A DNA stretch of 64,000 bases from Thiemannella venezuelensis (GTDB lineage Bacteria > Actinomycetota > Actinomycetes > Streptosporangiales > Streptosporangiaceae), in contig NZ_JACHJJ010000010.1 of NCBI RefSeq assembly GCF_014203605.1, positions 186,001 to 250,000 of the forward strand, given 5' to 3'. The notes below the pieces were generated by a model. That model saw only the letters and a list, made by a program, of their open reading frames with translations, was not told where the DNA came from and ran no database searches. The position numbers and the translations under genes are program-made. Below, in pieces: positions 39,621-48,075 of this stretch (the stretch's first letter is position 1; each line of letters starts with the position of its first letter).

Positions 39621-41336
39621 TCATTCGCTCGCCGCCGGTGCCATGGAGACGTTCCAGAAATCGGCGTAGCGGCCGCCGCGGCGCAGCAGCTCGTCGTGGC
39701 CGCCCTCCTCCACGATCCGGCCGCCGTCCAGGAAGACGATGCGATCGGCGCGCCGGACGGTGCGCATGCGATGCGCGACCATCACCACCGTCCGGCCCGC
39801 CATCAGGCGCTCGATGCCCTCGTGGACGGCCGCCTCGTTCACCGGGTCCAGGGCGGAGGTCACCTCGTCCAGCAGCACGATGGGCGCGTTCTTCAGCAGC
39901 GCCCGCGCGATCGAGACCCGCTGGCGCTCACCGCCCGACAGCAGGGCGCCGCCCTCGCCGACATTCGCCGCCCACCCGCCGGGCAGCCGCTCGATCACCT
40001 CGTCCAGCCGCGCCGCGGCCGCCGCCGCCCGCACCTCGGCCTCACCGGCGTCGGGACGGCCGAGACGCACGTTCTCCTCGATCGTGCCGTCGAAGAGATA
40101 GACCTCCTGGAAGACGATGGCGATCTGCTCCATCAGCACCTCGGTGCCGATGGCACGCACGTCCGCACCTCCCACGCGCACCACGCCCGCGTCCACGTCG
40201 TAGAACCGCGCGATCAACTGCAGCAGGGTGCTCTTGCCCGCCCCCGACGGCCCGACGACGGCGAGCCGCTCTCCCTCCGGCACCGACAACGACAGGCCGT
40301 CGATCACGGTGCGGCGGCCGTGCCGGAAGACGACGGACTCGAACTCCAGGCCACGGCCCACAGGCCGGACCGGTTCGGGGGCTTCCGGTAGCGGCTCGGT
40401 GCGCAGCACCGCGTCGAGTCCGGCCAGCTCGGAACGGGCGCCGCGGATCTTGCCCGCGATGTCCGAGAGCACCAGCAGCGGATCGGCGCAGCGGGCGGCC
40501 AGCACCAGGATCGACAGGACCTCCGCCGCGCCGGCGCTCCCGCCGAGCGCGAGGTGGGCGCCCAGGACCAGTAGCACGGTGAACACCGCCTGCACCGTGA
40601 GCGTCAGGCCCACCACACCGGGCAGTGCCGACAGCAGCGTACGGCGGTACGCGCGCTGGAGGCCGCGCAGCGAGTCGTCCAGCAGCCGGAAGCGTTCGGC
40701 GGTCCGGCCGCCGACGCGCAGCATCGGCTGGGCCTGGAGGTATTCGACGACCCGCCCGGCGGCTTCCCTGTCGCGGTCGTGGCGCTCCGCGTCGGCGGCG
40801 GCCGTCGAGCGTCCCGCCCAGATCTGGATCGCCGCCACGACCGGGGCGGCGGCCAGCGCGGCCAGGCCCAGCTGCCAGTTGAAGGCGATCATCACGGCGA
40901 CGATCGTCAGGGGGGTCACGCAGGCGGAGACGAACGGCGCCAGCAGGTGCGCGATCACGCTCATCGCCTGCAGGACGCCCTGCCCGGCCAGGACCGAGAC
41001 CTCCCCGACGCGGCGTGCGTCGTACCAGCCGACGGGCAGCCGGGCCAGATGGTCGCCGAGCCGGTGGTACATGCCGCGCAGCAGCGTGGTCCCGACGAGG
41101 AAACCGGACAGATCGCTGCGATAGCGCAGCACCGCGTAGACGGCGACCGCGGCGCCGAACGCGACCAGCCAGGGCCAGGCGTCGGCGGGCGTGCTCCCGA
41201 ACAGCGCCCGCAGCACCGGCACCAGCAGCGCGCAGGACAGGCCCTCGGCCACTGCGGTCATCGTCATCAGGGCCACGGTGCGGCGCACCGGCCGGGCGTA
41301 CTCGTGTCCGAGCACGCGCAGCAGCATCCGGATCAT
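39621..41336 (-). CDS. ABC exporter half-transporter, second subunit (IrtB-like)
   Basis: A 571-residue membrane ABC protein: six predicted helices (about 1-300) fused to an ATPase domain (about 330-571). Walker A VVGPSGAGKST, Q-loop IVFQEVYLFDGTIEENV, signature LLSGGERQR, Walker B APIVLLDEVTSALD and H-loop VMVAHRMRT are all intact. It overlaps the upstream ABC gene by 4 bases, so the two probably form a heterodimer. IrtAB-type pairs that import or export siderophores, and antibiotic exporters, have this layout; the substrate is not evident. Confidence 0.9.
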   Translation of the reverse strand: MIRMLLRVLGHEYARPVRRTVALMTMTAVAEGLSCALLVPVLRALFGSTPADAWPWLVAFGAAVAVYAVLRYRSDLSGFLVGTTLLRGMYHRLGDHLARLPVGWYDARRVGEVSVLAGQGVLQAMSVIAHLLAPFVSACVTPLTIVAVMIAFNWQLGLAALAAAPVVAAIQIWAGRSTAAADAERHDRDREAAGRVVEYLQAQPMLRVGGRTAERFRLLDDSLRGLQRAYRRTLLSALPGVVGLTLTVQAVFTVLLVLGAHLALGGSAGAAEVLSILVLAARCADPLLVLSDIAGKIRGARSELAGLDAVLRTEPLPEAPEPVRPVGRGLEFESVVFRHGRRTVIDGLSLSVPEGERLAVVGPSGAGKSTLLQLIARFYDVDAGVVRVGGADVRAIGTEVLMEQIAIVFQEVYLFDGTIEENVRLGRPDAGEAEVRAAAAAARLDEVIERLPGGWAANVGEGGALLSGGERQRVSIARALLKNAPIVLLDEVTSALDPVNEAAVHEGIERLMAGRTVVMVAHRMRTVRRADRIVFLDGGRIVEEGGHDELLRRGGRYADFWNVSMAPAASE

Positions 41337-43258
41337 CGGGACTCCTCTTCTCGTCGTACGCCGCCAGGGGTTCCGGTCTCGTCGGCGGCCGCCGGCCGGT
41401 GGGACCGCCAGAACGCGGCGAACGCTCCGTTCCGTGCCAGCAGTTCGGCGGGCCTGCCGTACTCGGCGATCGCGCCGTCCTTCAGCACCACGACGGCGTC
41501 GGCGTCGGCGACGGTCTCCGGACGATGGGCGATGACCAGGACCGTGCGATCGCCTCCCAGCGTCGTCAGGGCCCGGCGCACCGCCTGCTCGGTCTGCGGG
41601 TCGGCGAAGGAGGTCGCCTCGTCGAGCACCAGGACGGGTGCGTCGGCCAGCAGCGCGCGTGCGAGCGAGATCCGCTGCGCCTCGCCGCCGGACAGTCCGG
41701 TCTCTTCACCGATCACCGTCTCGTATCCGCGCGGCAGCTCGAGAATCCGATCATGGATGTTCGCCAGCCGGGCGGCGCGCACCACGTCGTCGCGGCCGGC
41801 CTGCGGCACCGCCAGCGCGATGTTGTCCGCGACCGACGCGCGCAGCAGGCGGACGTCCTGGAAGACGAAGGAGACCGTCCGGTAGAGCTCCCGGCTGCCG
41901 ATCTCGCGCAGGTCGGCACCGCCCAGCACGACCGAGCCGCGGGTCGGGTCGAAGAACCGCGGCAGCAACTGCGCCAGCGTGGACTTCCCGCTCCCCGACG
42001 GCCCGACGATCGCGGTGACCGTCCCCGGTTCGAGGACCAGGTCGATCCCCCGCAGTACCTCGTGGTCGTCTTCGTGCTCCTCGCGCCTGCGGCGTTCGTC
42101 GACAAGCTCGATCGGCCCGGGAGTGCGAGCGGGCTCGCACTCCTCTCGCCCCACCCGCTCGTAGCCGAAACGGACGCCGCGCAGTTCCACCCGGTGACCC
42201 CGCGGCACGACCGGGTGCGCGGGCTCCGGCAGCGGCGGCACCCCGAGCACGTCCCTGATCCGGCCGACCGCGCGCCGGGCGGCCTGCGTCTCGTCGAAGC
42301 CGTGGCCCAGGGCCGCCACCGGAGCGGTCAGGCCCAGCCCGAGCAGCAGGAAGGGCAGCAGGTCCGCCGGGGCCAGGCCGCCGGACGTGATCAGAGCCGC
42401 GCCGCCGGTCAGCACGACCAGCAGCACGAACGGCGGTGACAGCGCCACCTGCATCCCGGCGCCGATCCCGGCGATCCCGCGCACCATCCGGAGGAAGACG
42501 CCGACGAAGTCGTCCACGGCGGTGACGAACCTGCGGTGGGCGCGCCCGGATCCACCGAACGCCTTGACCACCGCGATGCCCTGCACGAACTCGACGACGG
42601 AGCTCGCGATCCGGCCCATGGCCGCGTCGAACTGCTTCTGCTCGCGCAGCCGGGACGGGGTCATCATCAGGGGGACCAGCGCCACCGCCGCCACCACCGG
42701 GATCAGCGTGACCAGCGTGAGCCGCCAGTCGACGCCGAACAGGTAGATCAGCGACACCAGCGGCACCACGAACGCGGAGACGAGCTCACCGGGGGTGTGG
42801 GCGATGAACGGGTGCACGGCGCTCACGTCGTCTCCGACCACCTTCGCCAGCTCGCCGGTCCGGCGGTGGGAGAACCAGCCGATCGGCACCCGCCCCAGGT
42901 GCGCGGCCAGCCGGCGGCGGAAGGACAGTTGCACCCGGCCGTCGAGGACATGCCCGATTCCGGACGACGCGGCCGTGAACAGCAGCCGGACGAACAGGCC
43001 GGCCGCACCCGCGGTCACGACCGTCCAGACGTGACCGTGGTCGACCGGGCCGGGCGACAGCAGGGTTCGGCCCAGCTCGACGACCGCCAGCAGCGGCGCC
43101 AGACCCGCGACGGCGCCGATCACCTGCAGGATCACGACGGCGGCGAACCCCCATCCGTAAGGGCGGAGCAGCCGTGCCATGCTCGGTCCCACCGTGGAAT
43201 CGGCATCCGGTGGTGCGGTGGACCGTACTCCGGCCTCGGCGAGTCCGGTGGTGGTCAT
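41333..43258 (-). CDS. ABC exporter half-transporter, first subunit (IrtA-like)
   Basis: A 641-residue fused membrane-ATPase protein. Six helices begin near LLRPYGWGFAAVVILQVIGAVAGLAPLL. The ATPase has Walker A IVGPSGSGKST, Q-loop FVFQDVRLLRASVADNI, signature GLSGGEAQR, Walker B APVLVLDEATSFAD and H-loop VIAHRPETV. An unusual charged insertion (EECEPARTPGPIELVDERRRREEHEDD) sits before the first core strand of the ATPase, between the A-loop region and Walker A. The ATG at 43258 overlaps the cupin stop by 4 bases. It pairs with the downstream ABC protein. Confidence 0.9.
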   Translation of the reverse strand: MTTTGLAEAGVRSTAPPDADSTVGPSMARLLRPYGWGFAAVVILQVIGAVAGLAPLLAVVELGRTLLSPGPVDHGHVWTVVTAGAAGLFVRLLFTAASSGIGHVLDGRVQLSFRRRLAAHLGRVPIGWFSHRRTGELAKVVGDDVSAVHPFIAHTPGELVSAFVVPLVSLIYLFGVDWRLTLVTLIPVVAAVALVPLMMTPSRLREQKQFDAAMGRIASSVVEFVQGIAVVKAFGGSGRAHRRFVTAVDDFVGVFLRMVRGIAGIGAGMQVALSPPFVLLVVLTGGAALITSGGLAPADLLPFLLLGLGLTAPVAALGHGFDETQAARRAVGRIRDVLGVPPLPEPAHPVVPRGHRVELRGVRFGYERVGREECEPARTPGPIELVDERRRREEHEDDHEVLRGIDLVLEPGTVTAIVGPSGSGKSTLAQLLPRFFDPTRGSVVLGGADLREIGSRELYRTVSFVFQDVRLLRASVADNIALAVPQAGRDDVVRAARLANIHDRILELPRGYETVIGEETGLSGGEAQRISLARALLADAPVLVLDEATSFADPQTEQAVRRALTTLGGDRTVLVIAHRPETVADADAVVVLKDGAIAEYGRPAELLARNGAFAAFWRSHRPAAADETGTPGGVRREEESR

Positions 43259-43683
43259 CGCTCGCCGCCCCCGCCCGCCTCTTCGCGGCCGATGCACGTT
43301 CCGGTCCGCTTCTCCAGCCGGCTGCCACGCGGCAGGGTGACGGCCAGGATGTTGCTGGGGGTGTCCAGCTCGATGCGGTGCCATCGCCCGCGCGGGACGA
43401 TGGCCGCGGTTCCGGCCACCAGCCTGATCTCTTCCTCCTCCCGCCCCGGCGGCTCCGGACGGAGGTAGAGGCGGATGATCCCGATGAGGCAGGACACGAC
43501 CGTCTCGGCCTCGGGGTGGACCTCCCAGTGGTCGGCGTGGACGTCGGCGTCGGTCTTCGCATGGAAGGCCGCCAGCCGCCAGCCGTCCCGGCCGGGGTCC
43601 GGCGCTCTTCGCCCGGCGTGGATCTCGCCGTTCCGGTGAAGGTGGACGAAGGATGTGAAGAGATCGATCGGGGTCACGGGCAT
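43255..43683 (-). CDS. Cupin-like protein leading the ABC exporter operon
   Basis: A 142-residue small protein with a single cupin-type beta-barrel: HADHWEVHPEAETVVSCLIGIIRLYLRP is the first cupin motif region and AAIVPRGRWHRIELDTPSNILAVTLPRGS the second, with the expected G and P-x-x-x-H. The first motif has lost one His, so metal binding may be altered. It may sense or modify the substrate of the exporter with which it is translationally coupled. AGGAAGG lies upstream of the ATG. I do not recognise a specific enzyme. Confidence 0.75.
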   Translation of the reverse strand: MPVTPIDLFTSFVHLHRNGEIHAGRRAPDPGRDGWRLAAFHAKTDADVHADHWEVHPEAETVVSCLIGIIRLYLRPEPPGREEEEIRLVAGTAAIVPRGRWHRIELDTPSNILAVTLPRGSRLEKRTGTCIGREEAGGGGER

Positions 43684-43730
43684 GCCGGAACGGCCTTCCT
43701 GTAGTGATCTTGAAACGGGCGGGTCGCCGG

Positions 43731-45158
43731 TCAGCCCCGTGCCGGCGGGCCGGTACGGCGCAGCACGGTGATGGCGACGAGGACGGCGGCCACCAGGAGC
43801 ACGGCGCCGAGACTCAGGCCGAGCGCGTATCCGTCGTTGAGGGTCTCGGGTGTGGCGGTCCGGCCGGTGCGGTTCTGCGCCACGGTGCCGAGGACGGCCA
43901 GACCGAGCGAGGCGCCGATCTGGCGCGAACTGCTGAGCAGGCCCGAGGCGGTTCCGGTCTCGTGGGGCGCGACGCCGGCGGTGGCGGTGGAGACGACCGG
44001 TCCGAGGCAGAGCCCGAAACCGGCGCCGGCGACGATCGAGGGCCCCAGGACGTCGGCGAGGAAGGAGCCGTCCGCGCTGATCAGGCCGGACCAGGCGAAC
44101 CCGGCCGCGGTCAGCAGCCCGCCGACGACCATGAGCGTCCGCGGCGCGAGACGGTAGCCGAGCTTGACGGCGAGCACCGAGCCGGCGATCACGCTGAGGG
44201 CGAGCGGCAGGAACTCGATCCCGGTCAGGGCCGGCCCGGTCCCGAGCACGCGTTGCAGGTACAGGGACAGGAAGTAGAAGGCCGAGGCCAGGGCCGCCCC
44301 GACCAGGAGGTTGTAGGCGTTCGCGCCGGCGACCGAGCGGTTGGCGAACAGGCCGAGCCGGATCAGCGGTTCGCGGGTGGTGGTCCGCTCGACGTGGACG
44401 AACGCGGCCAGCAGCGCGGCGGCGACCGCCAGGGTCGTCACGGTGGCGGGCGAAGTCCACGCGTACTGGTCGGTGCGGACGACGCCGAACACCAGAAGGG
44501 TCATGCCCGCGGTGGCCAGGACGGCGCCGAGGACGTCCGGGCGGTCGCCGCGAACCGGGGGCGGGCCGGAGGCGACCCGCCAGGCCAGAGCCAGCGCGCA
44601 CGCGGCCATCGGCGCGCTCACGAACATCACCCAGCGCCAGCCGGCGTACTCGGTGAGCAGTCCGCCGATCAGGACCCCGAAGGCGCCTCCGGCGGCGTTC
44701 GTCGCGCTCCAGACTCCGATGGCCCGCACGCGCGGTCTGCCCGTGGGGAACGTCGTGGTCAGCAGCGCCAGCGCGGCCGGAGCCAGCGCGGCGGCTCCGA
44801 TGCCCTGCGCGGCACGGGCGGCGACCAGCTGACCGGGTTCCTGGGCGAACCCGCCGGCGAGCGAGGCGAGACCGAACAGGCCGAGCCCGAACAGCAGGAC
44901 CGGCTTGCGGCCGTACCGGTCGGCGGCCTTGCCTCCCAGGAGCAGCAGCCCGCCGAAAGTGAGCGCGTAGGCGTGGATCACCCAGGTCAGGCCCACCGCG
45001 CCGAAGCCGAGGCCGGCGGCGATCTGCGGGAGGCCGACGTTCACGACCGACAGGTCCAGCGACACCATGAACTGCACGACGGCCACCGCGGCGAGGGTGA
45101 GTCCCGGGCTCGCATGGTGGAGACCGTTCTTGACGTGGATCGTGTGCATGCCGGACAT
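43731..45158 (-). CDS. MFS drug/metabolite efflux pump (DHA2, EmrB/QacA type)
   Basis: A 475-residue transporter with about 14 hydrophobic segments, the DHA2 pattern. Motif A GGKAADRYGRKPVLLFGLGLF lies between helices 2 and 3, motif C-like AATNAAGGAFGVLIGG-type Gly-rich helix 5 follows the family-typical SVVNVGLPQIAAGL near the N-terminus (motif D1: LDLSVVNVGLP). It exports small molecules or drugs by proton antiport; substrate unknown. It ends 47 bases before the cupin gene on the same strand, so the four genes may form one export operon. Divergent from a two-component system. Confidence 0.92.
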   Translation of the reverse strand: MSGMHTIHVKNGLHHASPGLTLAAVAVVQFMVSLDLSVVNVGLPQIAAGLGFGAVGLTWVIHAYALTFGGLLLLGGKAADRYGRKPVLLFGLGLFGLASLAGGFAQEPGQLVAARAAQGIGAAALAPAALALLTTTFPTGRPRVRAIGVWSATNAAGGAFGVLIGGLLTEYAGWRWVMFVSAPMAACALALAWRVASGPPPVRGDRPDVLGAVLATAGMTLLVFGVVRTDQYAWTSPATVTTLAVAAALLAAFVHVERTTTREPLIRLGLFANRSVAGANAYNLLVGAALASAFYFLSLYLQRVLGTGPALTGIEFLPLALSVIAGSVLAVKLGYRLAPRTLMVVGGLLTAAGFAWSGLISADGSFLADVLGPSIVAGAGFGLCLGPVVSTATAGVAPHETGTASGLLSSSRQIGASLGLAVLGTVAQNRTGRTATPETLNDGYALGLSLGAVLLVAAVLVAITVLRRTGPPARG

Positions 45159-45314
45159 CGTGGTATTCGACCTGGCCGACGGTCGTCATGCCCAGGAAGA
45201 CTCCTCCGGCTGATACCTGGGAAGCAGGATCGGTCCTACTACATCGTGGGGAGTAGTGATTTATTACGACCTGCTGCGGACGCCCTCCGGCGGAAAAGAT
45301 CGTAATCTGCACAG
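45159..45314. promoter_or_regulatory. Divergent promoter region between MFS and kinase genes
   Basis: Contains ATTACGA (45263-45269) and TCGTAAT (45300-45306), a 7-bp inverted repeat with a 30-base spacer, in an AT-richer stretch. The regulator encoded by the adjacent two-component system is the obvious candidate to bind here. Confidence 0.4.
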
Positions 45315-46454
45315 ATGAGTTCTATGGACCGGCGGCTACTCGCCCGGGACGGTCTGCTCGCCGCGGTGATGGCCGTCCTGCTGTCGGCCATCGTGTTCGG
45401 CACGCCGCGCGCGGGCGCGGTGGACGTCGCCGCCGTCCTCGCCGGCTCGCTCGTGCTCGTCGCCTGGTGGCGGGCGCCTCTGGTGTCGCTGCTCGTGAGC
45501 ACGGCCTGCATGCTCGTGGTCACGGCGCACATCCAGCCGGGTCCACCGGCCGCCTTCCCCGTGCTGGTGTCGGTGTTCGCCGCGGTCCGGGCCGGCCACC
45601 GGCTGGCCGCGGCGCTGGCGGGCGTGGTCTTCCTCGGTACCGACCTGGCGGCGGGCCTTCCCGGCGCCGGCGGGGCCGTACAGGTTCTCCAGAACACCTC
45701 GCTGCTGGTCGGCTGGTTCGTGGCGGCCGGCGTGGCGGCGACGGTGACCCGGCACCGGCAGGCGTACCTGGAGGAGGCCGAGCAGCGGGCCGCCGAGGCC
45801 GAGCGCACCCGTGAGGAGACGGCCCGGCGCCGTGCGGGGGAGGAGCGGCTGCGCATCGCCAGGGAACTGCACGACTCGCTCACCCACAGCATCTCGATCA
45901 TCAAGGTCCAGGCCGGGGTGGCCGTCCACCTGGCACGCAAGCGCGGCGAGGACGTCCCCTCCGCGCTGCTGGCCATCCAGGAGGCCAGCGGCGACGCCAT
46001 GCGCGAACTGCGCGCCACCCTGGAGGTGCTGCGCGAGCCCGGCCACTCCGACGGCGAGGCCGCGGCCAGCGGCCTCGACCGGCTCGGCGACCTGGTGGAG
46101 CGGGCCCGCTCGACCGGGCTGCCGGCCACGGTGACGATCTCCGGTGCACGGCGGGGACTGCCGGCCGAGGTCGACCGGGCCGCGTACCGGATCGTCCAGG
46201 AAGCGCTCACCAACGTCTCCCGGCACGCCGGCGGGGCGGCCGCGGCGGTGCGGATCGACTACGCGGACGGGGAACTGGTCGTGCAGGTCGACGACGACGG
46301 CAGGGCCGACCCGGACGCGCCGCCCGTACCCGGCACGGGCCTGCTCGGCATGCGCGAGCGCGTCACGGCGCTCGGCGGCCGGCTGCGGGCCGGACCCCGC
46401 CCCGGGGGCGGGTTCACCGTACGCGCCGAGCTTCCCCTCGGAGAACCATCGTGA
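45315..46454 (+). CDS. Membrane sensor histidine kinase (HisKA_3 type)
   Basis: A 379-residue kinase with four to five hydrophobic segments in the first 145 residues, a coiled-coil (RHRQAYLEEAEQRAAEAERTREETARRR), the dimerisation helix RLRIARELHDSLTHSISIIKVQAG with the phosphorylated His about residue 187, and an ATPase domain with QEALTNVSRHAGG (N), QVDDDGRADP (G1) and GTGLLGMRERVTALGG (G2). No large extracytoplasmic domain, so it is an intramembrane-type sensor. It is divergent from the MFS pump and coupled to the regulator gene by GTGA overlap. Confidence 0.92.
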   Translation: MSSMDRRLLARDGLLAAVMAVLLSAIVFGTPRAGAVDVAAVLAGSLVLVAWWRAPLVSLLVSTACMLVVTAHIQPGPPAAFPVLVSVFAAVRAGHRLAAALAGVVFLGTDLAAGLPGAGGAVQVLQNTSLLVGWFVAAGVAATVTRHRQAYLEEAEQRAAEAERTREETARRRAGEERLRIARELHDSLTHSISIIKVQAGVAVHLARKRGEDVPSALLAIQEASGDAMRELRATLEVLREPGHSDGEAAASGLDRLGDLVERARSTGLPATVTISGARRGLPAEVDRAAYRIVQEALTNVSRHAGGAAAAVRIDYADGELVVQVDDDGRADPDAPPVPGTGLLGMRERVTALGGRLRAGPRPGGGFTVRAELPLGEPS

Positions 46455-47110
46455 TCCGCGTGCTGCTCGTGGACGACCAGGCGCTCATCCGCGGCGGCTT
46501 CCGGGCCCTGCTGGAGATCGAGGACGACATCGAGGTGGTGGCCGAGGCCGCGAACGGCGAGCAGGGCGTCGCGCTCGCCCGCGAGCAACGGCCCGACGTC
46601 GCTCTCGTCGACATCCAGATGCCGGTGATGGACGGCATCGAGGCGACCAGGCTGATCGCCGCCGACGAGCGGCTGAGCGGCGTCCACGTCGTGATCCTCA
46701 CCAACTACGGCCTCGACGAGTACGTCTTCAACGCGCTCCGCGCCGGCGCCTGCGGCTTCATGCTCAAGGACACCGAGCCCGCCGACCTGCTGCAGGGCGT
46801 CAGGGTCGCGGCCCGCGGCGACGCGCTGCTGTCCCCGGCGATCACCCGCCGCCTGATCGGCGAGTACGTCGCCCGCCGCCCCGAGTCCGCGCCCGAAGGG
46901 CTCGACGTGCTGACCAACCGGGAGCGCGAGGTCACCGCCCTGGTGGCCCGAGGCCTGTCCAACGACGAGATCGCCGCCCACATGGTGATCAGCCCGGCTA
47001 CCGCGAAGACGCACGTCAGCAGGGCGATGACCAAGCTGCGGGCCCGTGACCGCGCCCAGCTCGTGGTGTTCGCCTACGAGTCCGGCCTCGTCACCCCGAG
47101 GCGCGGCTGA
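46451..47110 (+). CDS. NarL/LuxR-type response regulator
   Basis: A 219-residue regulator. Receiver: LLVDDQALIRGGF, phospho-acceptor Asp in VALVDIQMPVMDG, Thr-like position in VILTNYGLDEYV (Asn-Tyr after T), Lys in FMLKDTEP. LuxR helix-turn-helix: LTNREREVTALVARGLSNDEIAAHMVIS and ATAKTHVSRAMTKL. GTG start overlapping the kinase stop. Most likely controls the divergent MFS/cupin/ABC export genes. Confidence 0.92.
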   Translation: MIRVLLVDDQALIRGGFRALLEIEDDIEVVAEAANGEQGVALAREQRPDVALVDIQMPVMDGIEATRLIAADERLSGVHVVILTNYGLDEYVFNALRAGACGFMLKDTEPADLLQGVRVAARGDALLSPAITRRLIGEYVARRPESAPEGLDVLTNREREVTALVARGLSNDEIAAHMVISPATAKTHVSRAMTKLRARDRAQLVVFAYESGLVTPRRG

Positions 47111-47170
47111 TCGCGTGCCGCCCGGCCGAGCGCATGATCTCTCGGTGGTCTCGGTGTATATGATCTTCCC

Positions 47171-48010
47171 ATGGAGACCTTCGGCGGCGCTGACGGTACA
47201 CGGCTCGCGTATCACCGGACCGGTGAGGGCCACCCGCTGGTCTGCCTTCCCGGCGGCCCCATGCTGGCCTCGGCCTACCTCGGCGACCTGGGCGGGTTTC
47301 CGGCGCGTCATCCGCTGGTCCTGCCGGACCTGCGCGGCACGGGGGAGTCGGCCGTCCCGGCGGACCCGGCGAGTTACCGGTGCGACCGGCAGGTCGCCGA
47401 CGTCGAAGCGCTGCGCCTGCACCTCGGGCTGGACCGGCTCGACCTGGCCGGGCACTCGGCCGGCGCCGCGCTCGCCCTCCTGTACGCCGCCCGCCATCCC
47501 GAGCGCGTCGGCCGTCTCGTCCTGATCAATCCCAGCCCGCGGGCGGTCGGCCTGGAGATCACCGACCTGGACCGCCGGGAGCTCGCCGAACTGCGCCGGG
47601 GGGAGCCCTGGTTCCCCGATGCCTTCGCCGCGTTCGAGCGGATCTGGGCGGGCCGGGCCGCGGACGCCGACTGGGAGGCGATCACGCCGTTCACCTACGG
47701 CCGGTGGGACGCCGCCGCCAGGGCCCACGCCGCCCGGGGGGCGGACTGGAAGAACGAGGAGGCGGCGGCGGTCTACTACTCGGACGGCGCCCTCGACCCG
47801 GAGGCCCTCAGATCCGCCCTCGCCCGCCTGCGGGCGCCGGTCCTGATCGTCGCGGGTGAGTACGACGTCGCGCTCCCACCGAAGCGCGCCGCCGAGTACG
47901 CCGGCCTGTTCCCGCACGCCGAGCCGGCCGTGCAGCCGGGCGGCGGGCACTTCCCCTGGCTCGACGATCCCGAGTGGCTCGCGGAGACACTGGCCGGGTT
48001 CCTGCGCTGA
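47171..48010 (+). CDS. Alpha/beta hydrolase (proline iminopeptidase-like)
   Basis: A 279-residue soluble hydrolase. It begins METFGGADGTRLAYHRTGEGHPLVCLPGGP, with the oxyanion-hole GGP, and has LPDLRGTGESAVP, the nucleophile elbow LAGHSAGAALALLYAARHP (Ser about 98), Asp in VAGEYDVALPP and His in GGGHFPWLDDP. The DLRGTGES block is typical for the peptidase S33/proline iminopeptidase group, though many such proteins are esterases. It follows the response regulator gene by 60 bases and may share its transcript. A hairpin follows the stop. Confidence 0.88.
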   Translation: METFGGADGTRLAYHRTGEGHPLVCLPGGPMLASAYLGDLGGFPARHPLVLPDLRGTGESAVPADPASYRCDRQVADVEALRLHLGLDRLDLAGHSAGAALALLYAARHPERVGRLVLINPSPRAVGLEITDLDRRELAELRRGEPWFPDAFAAFERIWAGRAADADWEAITPFTYGRWDAAARAHAARGADWKNEEAAAVYYSDGALDPEALRSALARLRAPVLIVAGEYDVALPPKRAAEYAGLFPHAEPAVQPGGGHFPWLDDPEWLAETLAGFLR

Positions 48011-48018
48011 CAGAGTCC

Positions 48019-48048
48019 CGGTCGCCCCTCACCGGAGAGGGGCGACCG
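48019..48048. terminator. Hairpin terminator between convergent hydrolase and esterase genes
   Basis: A perfect 12-bp stem (48019-48030 with 48037-48048) and 6-base loop. Confidence 0.8.
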
Positions 48049-48075
48049 GTCGGGCCGAGGAGAGGCCGGGGAGCG

